A stretch of DNA of 64,000 nt, taken from Rhynchonema sp. JSB1_4 (taxonomy: Eukaryota > Nematoda > Chromadorea > Monhysterida > Xyalidae). Shown in pieces: positions 1-10,230 of the stretch; within the stretch, counting starts at the first letter, position 1; the number at the start of each line of letters is the position of its first letter. Location: NCBI GenBank assembly GCA_030248065.1, contig JASAMV010004951.1, positions 101,613-165,612 of the forward strand. Direction: 5' to 3'. The translations under genes were made by a program, and so were the position numbers. The notes beneath the pieces were generated by a model. It was not told the origin of the DNA. It made no database searches and saw only the letters and a program-made list of their open reading frames with translations.

Positions 1-735
1 GGGCCGGGCCGGAGATTTGGGAGGACCGGGCCGGGCCGGGCCGAGTAGCCCGGCCCGGTCCGGCCCGGTACCTATGCCTAAATTCGAACGAAATTACCAC
101 TTTTTGAACCAAAATTTTCAAAATTTTTGCGCTTCGCGCAATAACATTTCCTAGTTTTTGATATTTTCAGTCATCATTTTGAAGAAAGAAGCAGTGGTGT
201 AGCTACCCATACTCAGGCCTTTGCTGAATCAACCTGTACTGTACCACCAAAAAAGCCTGCCTGCAATTACCTTACCTACTGTACCGACCGGTCGAGCTGG
301 GTCATCCGGGAACAAAATTTTTATGTATACATATTGATGAGAATCAGAGATCGGAAACGGGCCGGCCCGGCTCGGCCCGGTACACGGGCCGGGCCGGGCC
401 GCGATTTTGGACTTGGTCGACCGGGCCGGGCCGGAGATTTGGGGGGACCGGGCTGTACTGTACCACCAAAAAAGCCTGCCACTGCCTGCAATCAACTCAC
501 CTACTGCACCGACCGGCCGAGCTAGGGTGGGGTCATCCGGGAACAAAATTTTTATGCATACATATGCAGACCTGTACGGGAGGAATTTTTTACCCTCGGC
601 CGGTAATGGCTTCAGATCGAAAAATTGGGGGGGTCTGGTAACCTCGGAAGCAAAATCAGGGGGGGTCTGGTAATTTTTATGAATGAAGTCAGTAGACCTT
701 CTTTCAGTGTTACAGAGCTCATAGCCATTAGCCAT
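1..735. repeat. GC-rich GGGCCGG repeat region with a CAGTGGTGTAGC-type element end
   Basis: The segment is dominated by tandem GGGCCGGGCC units followed by GAGATTTGGG, the same units seen at 2826-3506 and 32916-33701. At 192 it carries CAGTGGTGTAGCTACCC, the terminus of the G family, flanked on the left by gaaagaag (184-191). A near copy, gaatgaag, lies at 681-688, so an insertion of about 490 bases is possible, although its right end has no matching terminal repeat. Reading frames here are repeat translations and not genes. Confidence 0.7.
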
Positions 736-978
736 GTATTCTCAGACTCATAAATACGTTTTGGCAGGTTTCTTTAACAAGCACAAGCATTGACGGCGCA
801 AAACAACATTTAAAAACAGAATAATCAAGTTTACGTACAAAATCTGGAAGTATAATACATACCTAAAAAGTTGACCGAAATGTTCAAATTAGTTAAGTAA
901 TGCCACGAATCAAGAAACTTTAAAACACTTCTGGTGAGCTAAGAAGACCGGAGACAATGCAATTACGTAATTATTTGA
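736..978. other. unassigned spacer
   Basis: AT-rich single-copy-looking sequence between the GC-rich repeats and the hAT element. I see no gene or repeat structure in it. Confidence 0.5.
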
Positions 979-986
979 TGAGCCAT

Positions 987-2186
987 TAGGGATCGGCGTC
1001 GGTCATGTAGACCGACACCGACACCGACACTTTTTTGGAAAGTACCGACACCGGCGAAAAAGCACGCCGACACCGACACCGACAGTGAAAAAATGACCGA
1101 CACCGACAGTAAAACCGAGTTTGCCTTTTTTAGCCCTAAAAACTTATTTTTAGACCTAAAATGCCTTTTTGGACAAAAACCGGTGTGTTGGTGTACTTCT
1201 CACCTGAAAAAAGAGGGATCAAATACCAAAACAAAAAACAATTATTTCACCAATCACCAAAATCACCAAAACAACAACAAGAAACTGGCCTATTCGAGAG
1301 GATCAAGCATCACAATTTCCCGTCACATTGTGACCAAGCACCCGACTGAATCAAAATTGTTCCTCGAGGCAAAGAAGAAACTGAAGCCGAAACCTATTTC
1401 TACTCCGTCCGCTGCTCAACCGACTATTAGTCAGTTTGTTACCCCAACCCCAAGCACAAGCCAATCAACGACAGACGCCGCCGCCATAAGTCGCAGCGAC
1501 AGCGACACAGCGGGCGGCAGCACCAGCAGCAGCACGCCAAAATCAGTCAAAATCACAAAATGGGACCGGTACATGTTCAATATCATAATCTGCAATGATC
1601 TATCGTTCAAGTTCGTCAACACCGAGCCCGTCAGACAATTGGCTGCCGCTGCTGGCTTTCAAATACATGAAGAGACCTGGTACCGCAAGGTGTGGCAAAT
1701 AAGCGTTTTCTTTTTTTACACCTTATGCTACTTTTGCTTCTGTGTCTTGTCTTGTCTTGTCTGTGTACCACCACAATTGAGTGTATCTGATGTGATGGAG
1801 AATAATGATGTATCGGTGTCCTTCGCAAATAACTCGTGATTGATATTTCTCATTCTGTTCGCATGTCTTTCCTTTAATCTGATTCCAAAAAAATTGTTCT
1901 CTTGTTGTGTTGCACTGCTGCAGAATTGAAACTGAACCGTGTATGAGGAATTGGTCGTTCAAAACCAGCGCTTGGCGCTTTTTTATATGTTGTGGACAAC
2001 TAAAGAACATAATCAGTACGAAATATATTTTTTTCTAATAGTAGTTGGCTGCCGAAAAATTGGGGACCGACACTACCGACACCTGAAAAAAACCGACACT
2101 TTTGTGGACCGACACCGACACCGACACCGACATTAGTAGTGTCGGTACCTACACCGACTTTTTTCCGACACCGACGCCGATCCCTA
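987..2186 (+). mobile_element. complete hAT-type transposon with 8-base target duplication
   Basis: The element is 1,200 bases long. Both ends read TAGGGATCGGCGTCGGT inward, a perfect 17-base terminal inverted repeat. The 8 bases before it (979-986) and after it (2187-2194) are both tgagccat. An 8-base duplication and a terminus beginning with T/CAG are hallmarks of the hAT superfamily. Inside each end lie many copies of the subterminal unit CCGACA and its complement, at about 1005-1110 and 2066-2175, which are candidate transposase binding sites. The interior holds a truncated transposase-like frame at 1093-1839, so the element is probably non-autonomous. Confidence 0.92.
1093..1839 (+). pseudogene. 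truncated BED-finger/hAT transposase-like N-terminus
   Basis: An open frame of 248 codons inside the hAT element. Its first codons translate the subterminal CCGACA repeats (TDTDS). Around residues 85-100 the stretch SRHIVTKHP resembles the histidine half of a BED-type zinc finger. Residues 165-195 (CNDLSFKFVNTEPVRQL) resemble the hAT transposase segment that normally reads 'D.lPf.fVE...F..l'. A splice donor-like AAG/GTGTGG follows at about 1689, after which the translation becomes low-complexity, so the coding part probably ends there. No catalytic DDE region or hAT dimerisation domain is present. The family call is by motif only; no homology search was run. Confidence 0.55.
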
Positions 2187-2194
2187 TGAGCCAT

Positions 2195-2825
2195 TTCGCC
2201 ACGACTTTTAGGCCAAAACTTTGGCAGTCGATCACACAGAAACCCGCACCATCACCACGCTCATTGTGCTTGCTCTTTGTCATTTCAATTGTCTGTGTGA
2301 ACGTTAGCTTGTGCAAATTATTTTGCTTACTTTGGAACTACTATGTTGTTCGTTTTACGTGCATCATTCAAACCCACTTTAGGGCATAGTATAACTGGTG
2401 CCACCCAACCCATCAACAAGCTTCGCAGTCATTAATCAACAACAAAGATACAATACCTATGCATATACACATGATACCTATACTACTGTATGCCAGCCAA
2501 CATATGTATACTTTGCATACAACATGGCACTTCAACATTAAAAAAGGCATAACAAGTCATGAGTGACAGAAAATGCGCGCGAAGCGCGCCGACCTGAAGT
2601 ATAAAAAGGCTAAAATACACGTTTAAAATGCTTTTTGGAAGAGGTACTGGTTTGGATTTTGAGGGGGGTCTGGTAATTTTTGCCGAGGGTGCCGGAATTT
2701 ACCCTCGGCAAATCCAAAATGACCCTCGGCTGGGCCGAGGGTGCCGAGGGTGGTTGTACAGGTCTGATATGGATGAGAATGTACTCTTAAGCGCTAATTT
2801 CGCGCGTCAAGCGAGATTTTTCGCT
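2195..2825. other. spacer with weak repeat content
   Basis: No gene is recognised. The distal part (from about 2570) begins GC-rich repeat material, including a short palindrome gcgcgaagcgcgc and GAGGGTGCCGAGGGT units. Confidence 0.5.
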
Positions 2826-3506
2826 TGGCCCGAACCCCCAAATCTCCGGCCCGGCCCGGCCCGAATTTTTTGGCTCAGATTTTAACCCAATTTTTGTCAT
2901 AATTTTTGCGATTTTTTTGAACCTATTTTTGGTTAAAAACAACGGTGTTGCGGGGGGTGGGGTACCCCCTAGGTACAGTAGGTAAGGTAGGTAGGTTGAC
3001 GCTCCATCCTGGTACACTAGGTAGGTCGCCGCCCGGCGGCTAGTACAGTAAGTTGCGATTTTTGGCTCAAAATGGTATATAAAATCGGTACTTTTCACTC
3101 CAAATAGGCGATAAATCGCCGCGCTACGCGCGAAATTAGCGTTTTAGAGCACATTTTCTTCAAAATTTCGACCGAAAAATTTTTGTTCCCCCTTAGCCCG
3201 GCCGGTACAGTAGGTAGGTTGCCGCCCCACATTTTTGGTGGTACTGTAGGTTGCCGCCCCGCCTGGGTAGCTACACCACTGGTTGAAAATACATTGTTTT
3301 CCATGAAATGGTCGTCAGATAGAGACAATACTGATCACTTGCTTGCCGAATCCGTCAGAAATTTTAGTATTTTTGACAAAAAAATCCCTACTTTTTCAGT
3401 AAAATAAGTCACTTCAGAAGCTTCCGGCCCGACCCTCCAAATCTCCGGCCAGGCCCGGCCCGAGCCAAAAGCCCAAAATCGCGGCCCGGCCCGATTGCGA
3501 CCTCTG
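2826..3506 (-). mobile_element. H-family element copy 1, interrupted by a G-family insertion
   Basis: In reverse orientation this matches the element at 32916-33701. It ends at 3506 with CGGCCCGATTGCGACCTCTG, the same terminus that is bounded by a target duplication in the other copy. Its other terminus is missing, so the copy is truncated near 2826. It is interrupted at 2940-3281. Confidence 0.75.
2940..3281 (-). mobile_element. G-family element copy nested in H copy 1
   Basis: The right end reads GTAGCTACACCACTG (complement CAGTGGTGTAGC). Flanks are gttaaaaa (2932-2939) and gttgaaaa (3282-3289), a near-matching 8-base duplication. The body (TGACGCTCCATCCTGGTACA, GTAAGTTGCGATTTTTGGC) matches 33149-33458 and part of 10231-10430. 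Confidence 0.7.
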
Positions 3507-3624
3507 TTTCGAATTTTTTTCAGCTTTTTGGACTTTTTCAGTTTTCGGCCCTTGAAAATTGGCTGACCGGGCCGGGCCGGGCCGACCTCAAGCCAAAACG
3601 GGCCGGGCTGGGCCGACCTGCAGC

Positions 3625-4066
3625 CAGTGCTGTGGCTACTTTTGCGGGGCGGGTAGGGTACATAGGTGGAAAAATTCGGGGCGGGTAGGGGGGTAGTGTA
3701 CGTGGGATCTTGGGGGGGGAAATCCGGTTGGGGGGGGAGGGGGGAGATTTTTCGGGGCGGGTAGGGTACAACACAAGTTTTTTCGGGTGCCTGTTTTTAT
3801 GTACTAAAAAGTGCATATATCGCGCGCAGCGCGGAGATTTTTTGCACTTTTTAAGGTTTTCGGTCGAAATTTGGGCATTTTTGACCGAAAAATGGGGCAT
3901 TTTGGGGGTAAAAATCGGGGCGGGTAGGGTACCAGGGCGGGGCGGGGTAGGGGGTAGGGGTCATGGAGCGGGGCGGGTAGGGGGGTAGCGTACCAGGCCG
4001 GGGCGGGTAGGGTACCATTGGGGGGGGGGACCCCCCCCCCCCCCCCCCCCCCCAGCCACAGCACTG
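3625..4066 (+). mobile_element. F-family element (CAGTGCTGTGGCTACTTT ends), 8-base duplication
   Basis: 442 bases bounded by CAGTGCTGTGGC and GCCACAGCACTG. The flanking octamers are identical, cctgcagc at 3617-3624 and 4067-4074. The interior is rich in GGGGCGGGTAGGGTA and contains a run of C. It has no coding capacity. Related copies are at 17301-17528 and 21365-21489. Confidence 0.9.
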
Positions 4067-4330
4067 CCTGCAGCCCTCCACCGGGCCGGGCCGGACTTTT
4101 CGCCGACCGGGCCGACTTTACCCGGCCCGTTTCCGATTTCTGATGAGAATGTACTCTTAAGCGCTAATTTCGCGCGTCACGCGCGATTTTTCGCCTCTAT
4201 GGAGTGAAAAATACAGATTTTAAAACATTTTGAGCCAAAAATTATACTTACAACTGTACCAGCCGGGGCGGCGACTTACGTACTGCATCAGGATGGCGCG
4301 TCAATCTTACCTACCTATCCCCCCCAGCTG
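4067..4330. repeat. GGGCCGG and G-family fragments
   Basis: Fragments of the GC-rich family plus the block around TGATGAGAATGTACTCTTAAG that also occurs at 2772. No gene. Confidence 0.5.
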
Positions 4331-4816
4331 CAGGGATGCGCGGGGCTGGTCTTTTATAGTGATGTGGCACCGATAATGTACTACTACATGCTACTACACA
4401 TGTATATATGCAGGTCTGGTGCAAAACCGGGCGCGCAAAGTCGATCTGACGCGCAAGATTTGGGCTGTAATCGATATTTTGATGGTCGTATATCAGATAT
4501 ACGGCATTAGATGCATTAAAATACGTTGTACGGCATGCTACAATACATCAGAGTAACATCGTTAGTGAACATCAACCTCAAACTGGTCGGAGACCATGGA
4601 ATCTGCACAATACTACCGGGTGTCACCACACAAGTTCGGTCTGAGGCGAAAATTTTTCAATTTTTGAAAAATATGTTGTATCGATTTCATTTATCCTGAA
4701 ACGTCGTTTGCAACACTTTTTCCAATAAAAAAATTTTTCGTCAAAAAAAAATCAAAAAAAAATTTTTTTTTTTAAAAAAAAGCTCGTTAATGAAAAAAAT
4801 TTTTTTTTCAACCCTG
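4331..4816 (-). mobile_element. K-family element, truncated copy
   Basis: Reverse-orientation copy of the element at 48729-49440, matching through the segments that read TATAAAAGACC, GTGGTGACACC and ATGAAATCGATACAACATAT in the other copy. It ends with an A/T-rich arm and CAACCCTG (4809-4816). The opposite terminus is not present and no 8-base duplication is visible, so it is a broken copy. Confidence 0.75.
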
Positions 4817-4870
4817 CTGAAAACCACAGAGGCAGGTGCTGTTCCATGAGTAAAAAAGCAATAGAGAGGG

Positions 4871-6318
4871 ATATACGCAATTCCAAGGCGTCCAATTCTC
4901 AATCGGTGTCCGTTGATCATAAGTGCCACACGCATAATACGGTCAGGGTCATCAATGAGGATTCGCCGGTGAAAAGCCAGTGGAAACAGGAAACCCAGTA
5001 CAATTGCAAGACGCTACATAGTATGAATATGGGCGAACCAGCCGTACTCTGCAGTCTTAGACCATACCGCACCACTCTGAATTCTTACACACACCTAAAA
5101 TGTTTCAGGTTACTGTAGCCACTTGGTGCTTTCACAAGCAAACCATGCGCGACGTGGCTACAGTAACCCGAAACATTTTAGGTGTGTAAGAATTCAGGGT
5201 GATACGGTATGTCTAAGACTGCAAAGTACGGTTGGTTTGCCTATATAAACGGAAAATGTCATATAATTTTGTTCATTTCTTTCATTATACCAGCGAAGCA
5301 TCATTCAGTTGAATGTCGTGGAAATTCAACCTGTCACCGTGCTTCCCTTCCCTTAAGTACTATGTCACCATTTTTCTAGCTTTTTTAGTACTTAAGAGCA
5401 GCAAAAGTGGTGACATAGTACTTAAGGTCTGTGTCACCACTTTTTTCCCTTTTTTAGTACTTAAGAGCAGCAAAAGTGGTGACACAGACCTTAAGTACTA
5501 TGTCACCACTTTTTTCCCTTTTTTAGTACTTAAGAGCAGCAAAAGTGGGGACAGTCCTTATGTACTATGTCACCACTTTTTTCGCTTTTTCAGTACTTAA
5601 GAGCAGCAAAATTGGTGACATAGTACTTAAGGCCTGTGTCACCATTTTTGCTGCTCTTAAGTACTGAAAAGGCGAAAAAAGTGGTGACATAGTACATAAG
5701 GACTGTCACCACTTTTGCTGCTCTTAAGTACTAAAAAAGGGAAAAAAGTGGTGACATAGTACTTAAGGTCTGTGTCACCACTTTTGCTGCTCTTAAGTAC
5801 TAAAAAAGCTAGAAAAGTGGTGACATAGTACTTAAGGGAAGGGAAGCACGGTGACAGGCTGAAGAATTTCCACGACTTTCAACTGAATGATGCTTCGCCG
5901 GTATAATGAAAGAAATGAACCAAATTATATGACATTTTCCGTTTATAGGCAAACCAGCCGTACTTTGCAGTCTTGGACATACCGTATCACCCTGAATTTT
6001 AACGCATCTAAAATGTTTCGGTTTACTGTAGCCACGTCGCGCGTGGTTTGCTTGTGAAAGCACCAAGTGGCTACAGTAACCTGAAACATTTTAGGTGTGT
6101 AAGAATTCAGGGTGGTGCGATATGGTCTAAGACTGCAGAGTACGGCTGGTTTGCCTATATTCATACTATGTAGCGTCTTGCAATTGTACTGGGTTTCCTG
6201 TTTCCACTGGCTTTTCAGCGACGAATCCTCATTGATGACCCTGACCGTATTATGCGTGTGGCACTTATGATCAACGGACATCGATTGAGAATTCGACGCC
6301 TTGGAATTGCGCATATCA
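4871..6318. repeat. 1.45-kb palindromic foldback element
   Basis: The left arm from 4871 (TATACGCAATTCCAAGGCGT) reappears in reverse complement ending at 6318, and the two arms can be followed inward to an axis near 5,600. The mirrored frames at 4846-5118 (+) and 5943-6314 (-) encode the same peptide because the arms are copies, not because they are genes. Within each arm is a smaller hairpin (5085-5197 and its mirror at 5990-6110) built on CCTAAAATGTTTCAGGTTAC. The centre is a hairpin array. Confidence 0.9.
5353..5842. repeat. array of seven 66-69-base hairpin units at the palindrome centre
   Basis: Units begin near 5353, 5421, 5490, 5556, 5624, 5693 and 5761. Each begins CTTAAG or a one-base variant, runs through GTGTCACCACTTTT to a central AGTACTTAAG, and closes with the complementary GTGGTGACA. 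The first half of the array is the mirror of the second, with the switch near 5624. Confidence 0.9.
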
Positions 6319-6747
6319 AGGTGTGCTAGCTGAATGCAAAATGTGTTCGGTCATTTGCGGTAGCTCATCAGAAAATGAAATGCACAATTCAATTTACAAT
6401 GAAGCTTTTCCTGTTCTGCGGATGGCACGTATTTTACCTGGACCCCGACACTACGCACGGGCACGCTGCGATTTATTTCCACGTGAATTATCGTAATGCC
6501 CGCAATAAACGTTTGCCAGCGTACGTTGTTTCCATGGACATCACTCGATGGATTTCTGTGGCGTTTTTCGTCAGATAATCCGTGAATCTTGCAGTCTGAG
6601 AACAAGGGAAGTCGATTTTGAAACTGGGCTAGCTTTTCCCAAAATGCTATGCCAGCCAATCCCATGGCTAAAAACGTATGAAAGAGAATTTTTTTGAAGC
6701 CCGGATAAAATTGTGATTGTGACACCACAAAGCAGTGGTGTCGTTGG
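6319..6747. other. spacer of unknown nature
   Basis: An open stretch at 6375-6578 (+) of 67 codons shows no recognisable domain or splice context. At 6733-6745 the terminus CAGTGGTGTCGTTG of the E family is present, directly abutting the next element. No gene is called. Confidence 0.45.
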
Positions 6748-7744
6748 CAGTGTAGTTCCTGGTCCGGAGGGGAACAGCACCCGAGGGGGACAAAACCCAC
6801 CCAGCGGCCCGGGGGGAGACAAGAAAAACGGGCGGGAGGGGGAGACCACGGGGGGGGGACGGGGGGGAGGGGAGAATCGGGCGGGGAGGGCAACACAAGT
6901 CGCGGCCGGCAAGACAAAGAGAAATCGGTCGGGGGTATCCCCTTTTTTTCGGAGGGGGAACAGACGTACCCACCTGGGGGGAAGGGGGGGGACGGACCCG
7001 GAAAAGGGGGGGGAGAACCCAAATTTGGAGAAAAGTCATTTTTTGAGGTCGAAAATTTGGGTCATTTTTGCCCCCTTTAGGAAAAAAATTTCAATAAAAA
7101 GGGTATTTTGGCGATTTTTGACGACATTGACCGAAAAATCACTCATCTTATGCCTAAAAATGCCTATTTTAGGCCAAAAGTTGCCTATTTTAGGTAAAAA
7201 TTGGGGGAGCAGACGTACCCGGAGGGGGAACAGTGGGGCAGGCGTACCATGGAGGGGGAACAGACGTACCCGAGGGGGGACCCCCCTCCTATACTTGCGT
7301 ATTTTTCCGCAAAATATATTTTTGGAAAAAAAACCGTTTTTTTTCCGGAAAAAAAACCGTTTTTTTTCCAAATATTTTTCCAGTACTTAAGGATACCCAT
7401 GGTCCAAAAACGCCTATTTTGGAGAAAATTTTGTCGGGAAATGGCCTGAAACATGCTAAAAATGCACTTGGAGATTAAAAAGTGCTCATTTTGAACTGTT
7501 TAGCACCGATTTACATTAGTTTTGACAACATCCTTTCGTAACCCTTGAAAATATTTCGATAATTTTTTGAAAATAATCGGTTTTTTTTACAAAAGTTGCA
7601 ATTTTGAATAATTTACGTAAAAATAAAAACGATGTTTTCCGGTCATCGTAAAAAAAACGGTTTTTTTTCGGTTTTTTTTCCGGAAAAAAAACGGTTTTTT
7701 TTCCGGCCCGCAAGTATACCCCCTCCCCCCCAGGAACTACACTG
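6748..7744 (+). mobile_element. A-family element copy 1 (CAGTGTAGTTCCTGG ends), host of a B insertion
   Basis: Begins CAGTGTAGTTCCTGG at 6748 and ends CCAGGAACTACACTG at 7744. The interior block 7030-7200, with repeated GCCTATTTTAGGC-type units, recurs at 8520-8705, 9375-9560 and 26175-26360. Flanking octamers do not match (gtcgttgg, ggggaggt), so its surroundings have rearranged. It is interrupted at 7290-7718. Confidence 0.8.
7290..7718 (+). mobile_element. B-family element nested in A copy 1, perfect duplication
   Basis: Terminal repeats TATACTTGCG and CGCAAGTATA. The flanking octamer ccccctcc is identical at 7282-7289 and 7719-7726. The interior alternates A and T runs around CCGG, forming strong hairpins near both ends. 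No coding capacity. Confidence 0.9.
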
Positions 7745-7879
7745 GGGGGAGGTTTCGGAGTTACTCGAGACACCCCCCAGAGGCTACCAAAGATACCCCT
7801 CCCTATGGTCCGTCAAAAGGCGAAAAAAGGCCGTTTTTTTGCATGCAATTTTACTACAAAATTGGCCTAAAAATGGGTA
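7745..7879. repeat. repeat remnant between nests
   Basis: G-rich and A/T-rich remnant, with CCTAAAAATGGGTACTGTTTGA at its end forming the target of the next element. No gene. Confidence 0.4.
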
Positions 7880-8070
7880 CTGTTTGATATACTTGCGTAT
7901 TTTTCCGCAAAATATATTTTTGGAAAAAAACCGTTTTTTTCGAAAAAAAACCGTTTTTTTTCAAATATTTTTCCAGTACTTAAGGATACCCACCCAGTGT
8001 AGTTCCTGGTCCGGAGGGGGAGATAGCGGACCCTCCGTTTTTTCGGAGGAGGAGATAGTGTACCCCCGAG

Positions 8071-8492
8071 CAGTGTAGTGGCAGGCCCATGTGTGGGAGG
8101 TAAGTATGATGCGGGGTTGGGACCGGAAGCGTGAGAGGAGAGGTATGATTTTGGTCACCCAAAAAGGCGAAAAAACACCGTTTTTGTGATACAATTTTGG
8201 CCAAAAATTGAGGTAAAAATAGTACTTTTTCAAAATTTTCGCCGAAAATCGCCTAAAAATAGGTATTATGGGTGGGTTTGCGCGCGGAGCGCGCGATTTT
8301 TGCGAAAATAAGGTCGAAAAACACCGATTTTTGCCTTACAAAGGTATAAAATTGCTTGTGAGAGGTATGATTTGGAGTTGTGAGAGGTAAGTACTCAATC
8401 CCCCCAACCCCCCCTCGGGTTTTGTGGTAGGTAAGTACCGAGAGGGGGTACCCCCCCCCCCCCCCAACCCCCCCCCCCCAGCCACTACTATG
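8071..8492 (+). mobile_element. C-type element nested in A copy 2
   Basis: Begins CAGTGTAGTGGC and ends GCCACTACTATG. Flanks are cccccgag (8063-8070) and ccctcgag (8493-8500), 7 of 8 identical. Interior includes a GCGCGCGGAGCGCGCG palindrome and C/G homopolymers. Confidence 0.82.
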
Positions 8493-8736
8493 CCCTCGAG
8501 GGGGGGAAGAGCCAAATTCAGTAAAAAGTCACTTTTTGAGGTAGAAAATTTGACCTATTTTTGCCCCTTTTTGGAAAAACTTCTTCATAAAAAGGGTATT
8601 TTGGCGACTTTTGAGAACATTGACCTGAAAATCACACATTTTTGGCCTAAAAATGCCTATTTTGGGCCTAAAAATGCCTATTTTAGGCAAAAATTGGGGG
8701 AGATAGTGTACCCGGAGGGGGAGATAGGGGGATAGT

Positions 8737-9210
8737 CAGTGTAGTACTTGGTCAGGGTGTTGACGATAGATAGATTGGGACCCGAAATGTGTTGACGATA
8801 GATAGATGACCAAAGTCCGAAATCTGGGGGGGGTCGACCCAAACTTGTTGACGATAGATAGATGGTGGGGGGGGGGTCGCCAAAAATCAAGGTATAGTAT
8901 AGTGCACTAAGTAGGTAATAATGTGTAAATATTAATGAAAATGTGTATAGATGTACTAAATCCGCGCGTAGCGCGCGATTTTTGCCTATTTGTGGTGAAA
9001 AATACCGATTTTGAGCCATTTTGAGGCAAAAATGTCAATTTTGGGTTCGAAATGTGTTGACGATAGATAGATTGTTCCCAAAATTTGTTGACGATAGATA
9101 GATTTGCCCATATGTGTTGACGATAGATAGATGAAATCAAAAAGTGTTGACGATAGATAGATGAATTGGGGGGGGGGGACCCCCCCCACCCCCCTCCAAG
9201 TACTACCCTG
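8737..9210 (+). mobile_element. D-type element nested in A copy 2, perfect duplication
   Basis: Ends CAGTGTAGTACTTGG and CCAAGTACTACCCTG, flanked by identical gggatagt (8729-8736 and 9211-9218). The interior carries seven copies of TGTTGACGATAGATAGAT, three clustered near the left end and four near the right end, which looks like a set of subterminal binding sites. Confidence 0.92.
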
Positions 9211-9271
9211 GGGATAGTGTACCACCTGAGGGGGAGATAGCGTACCCGAGGGGGACCCCCCTCCCCCCCAG

Positions 9272-9663
9272 GCAGTGTAGTTCCTGGTCCGGTGCGGCGG
9301 TTAGTGTACCTACCCCTTTTTTCCGTGCGGCGGTTAGTGTACCTCCCTGGGGGGGAAGGGGGGGGGGAAGACCCAAATTCAGGAAAAAGTCACTTTTTGA
9401 GGTAGAAAATTTGACCGATTTTTGCCCCTTTTTGGAAAAAATTCTCCATAAAAAGGGTATTTTGGCGACTTTCGACATCATTGACCTAAAAATCACCCAT
9501 TTTAAGCCTAAAAATGCCCATTTTAGGCCTAAAAAAGCCGATCTTAGGCAAAAATTGAGGCGGTTAGTGTACCTGACGCGGCGGTTAGTGTACTAGTGTA
9601 CCTTGGTCGCGGCGGTTAGTGTACCTTAGGGGCCCCCCCTCCCCCCCCCCAGGAACTACACTG
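9272..9663 (+). mobile_element. A-family element copy 3 nested in A copy 2, perfect duplication
   Basis: Ends CAGTGTAGTTCCTGG and CCAGGAACTACACTG, flanked by identical cccccagg at 9264-9271 and 9664-9671. It has inserted close to the right end of another member of its own family. Confidence 0.92.
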
Positions 9664-9988
9664 CCCCCAGGTACTACACTGAGGATACCCATGGTCCAGA
9701 AACGCCTATTTTGGAGAAAATTTTGTCGGGAAATGACCTGAAACAGGCTAAAAATGCGCTTTGAGATTAAAAAGTGCTCATTTTGAACTGTTTAGGACCG
9801 ATTTACACAACATCCTTTCGCAACCTTTGAAAATATTTCGGAAATTTTTGAAAAAAAACCGTTTTTTTCCAAAAGTTGCCACTTGGAAAAATTTCCGGAA
9901 AAATAAAAACGTATTTTTCCGGGCCTCGGAAAAAAAACGTTTTTTTGGTTTTTTCCGAAAAAACGGTTTTTTCCGGCCCGCAAGTATA

Positions 9989-10230
9989 CTGTTTGACATT
10001 TTTGCCGAAAATTGGCCTAAAATGACCATTTTTAGGTGTTTGCGCGCGATTTTTAGGGGTTCCGTCAGAAGTCGAAAAACACCTATTTTTGCCTTTGAAA
10101 AGCATAAATCTACTTACTCGAGAACCCTTTGGGGTCGGCTCGAGATAGATACCCTTCCCCCATCCCCTCTAAGGGTTGACTCGAGATAGATACCCCTTAG
10201 GGGGGAATCCCCCCATCCCCCCAGCCACTA
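9989..10230. repeat. repeat remnant
   Basis: Contains GCGCGCGATTTTT and GGCTCGAGATAGATACCC units and a GCCACTACAG element end at about 10224. No gene. Confidence 0.4.

Larger units (their letters stand above)
7995..9681 (+). mobile_element. A-family element copy 2 inserted in B copy 2
   Basis: Left end CAGTGTAGTTCCTGG at 7995, right end CCAGGTACTACACTG at 9681. The interrupted B sequence repeats aggataccca on both sides (7983-7992 and 9682-9691), the apparent target duplication. Three other elements lie inside (8071-8492, 8737-9210, 9272-9663). Confidence 0.85.
7888..9988 (+). mobile_element. B-family element copy 2, split by a multi-level nest
   Basis: Starts TATACTTGCG at 7888 and ends CGCAAGTATA at 9988, bounded by perfect ctgtttga duplications (7880-7887 and 9989-9996). 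The B sequence proper is only 7888-7994 and 9682-9988. The stretch between them is an A-family element that itself carries three insertions. Joined across the gap, the two parts follow the order of the uninterrupted copy at 7290-7718. Confidence 0.92.

Noticed and set aside
1..735. GC-rich start of the window as a CpG-island promoter
   Set aside because: The same GGGCCGG arrays form arms of transposons with a perfect duplication at 32916-33701.
5353..5842. CRISPR-like regular repeats
   Set aside because: Units are contiguous hairpins without spacers, in an animal genome.
4846..6314. Matching open frames on opposite strands (4846-5118 and 5943-6314)
   Set aside because: They are the two arms of a palindrome and therefore encode the same peptide automatically; no domain or splice evidence.
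6713..7390. 225-codon frame in the A element
   Set aside because: It translates G-rich and A/T hairpin sequence of two nested elements and has no domain.
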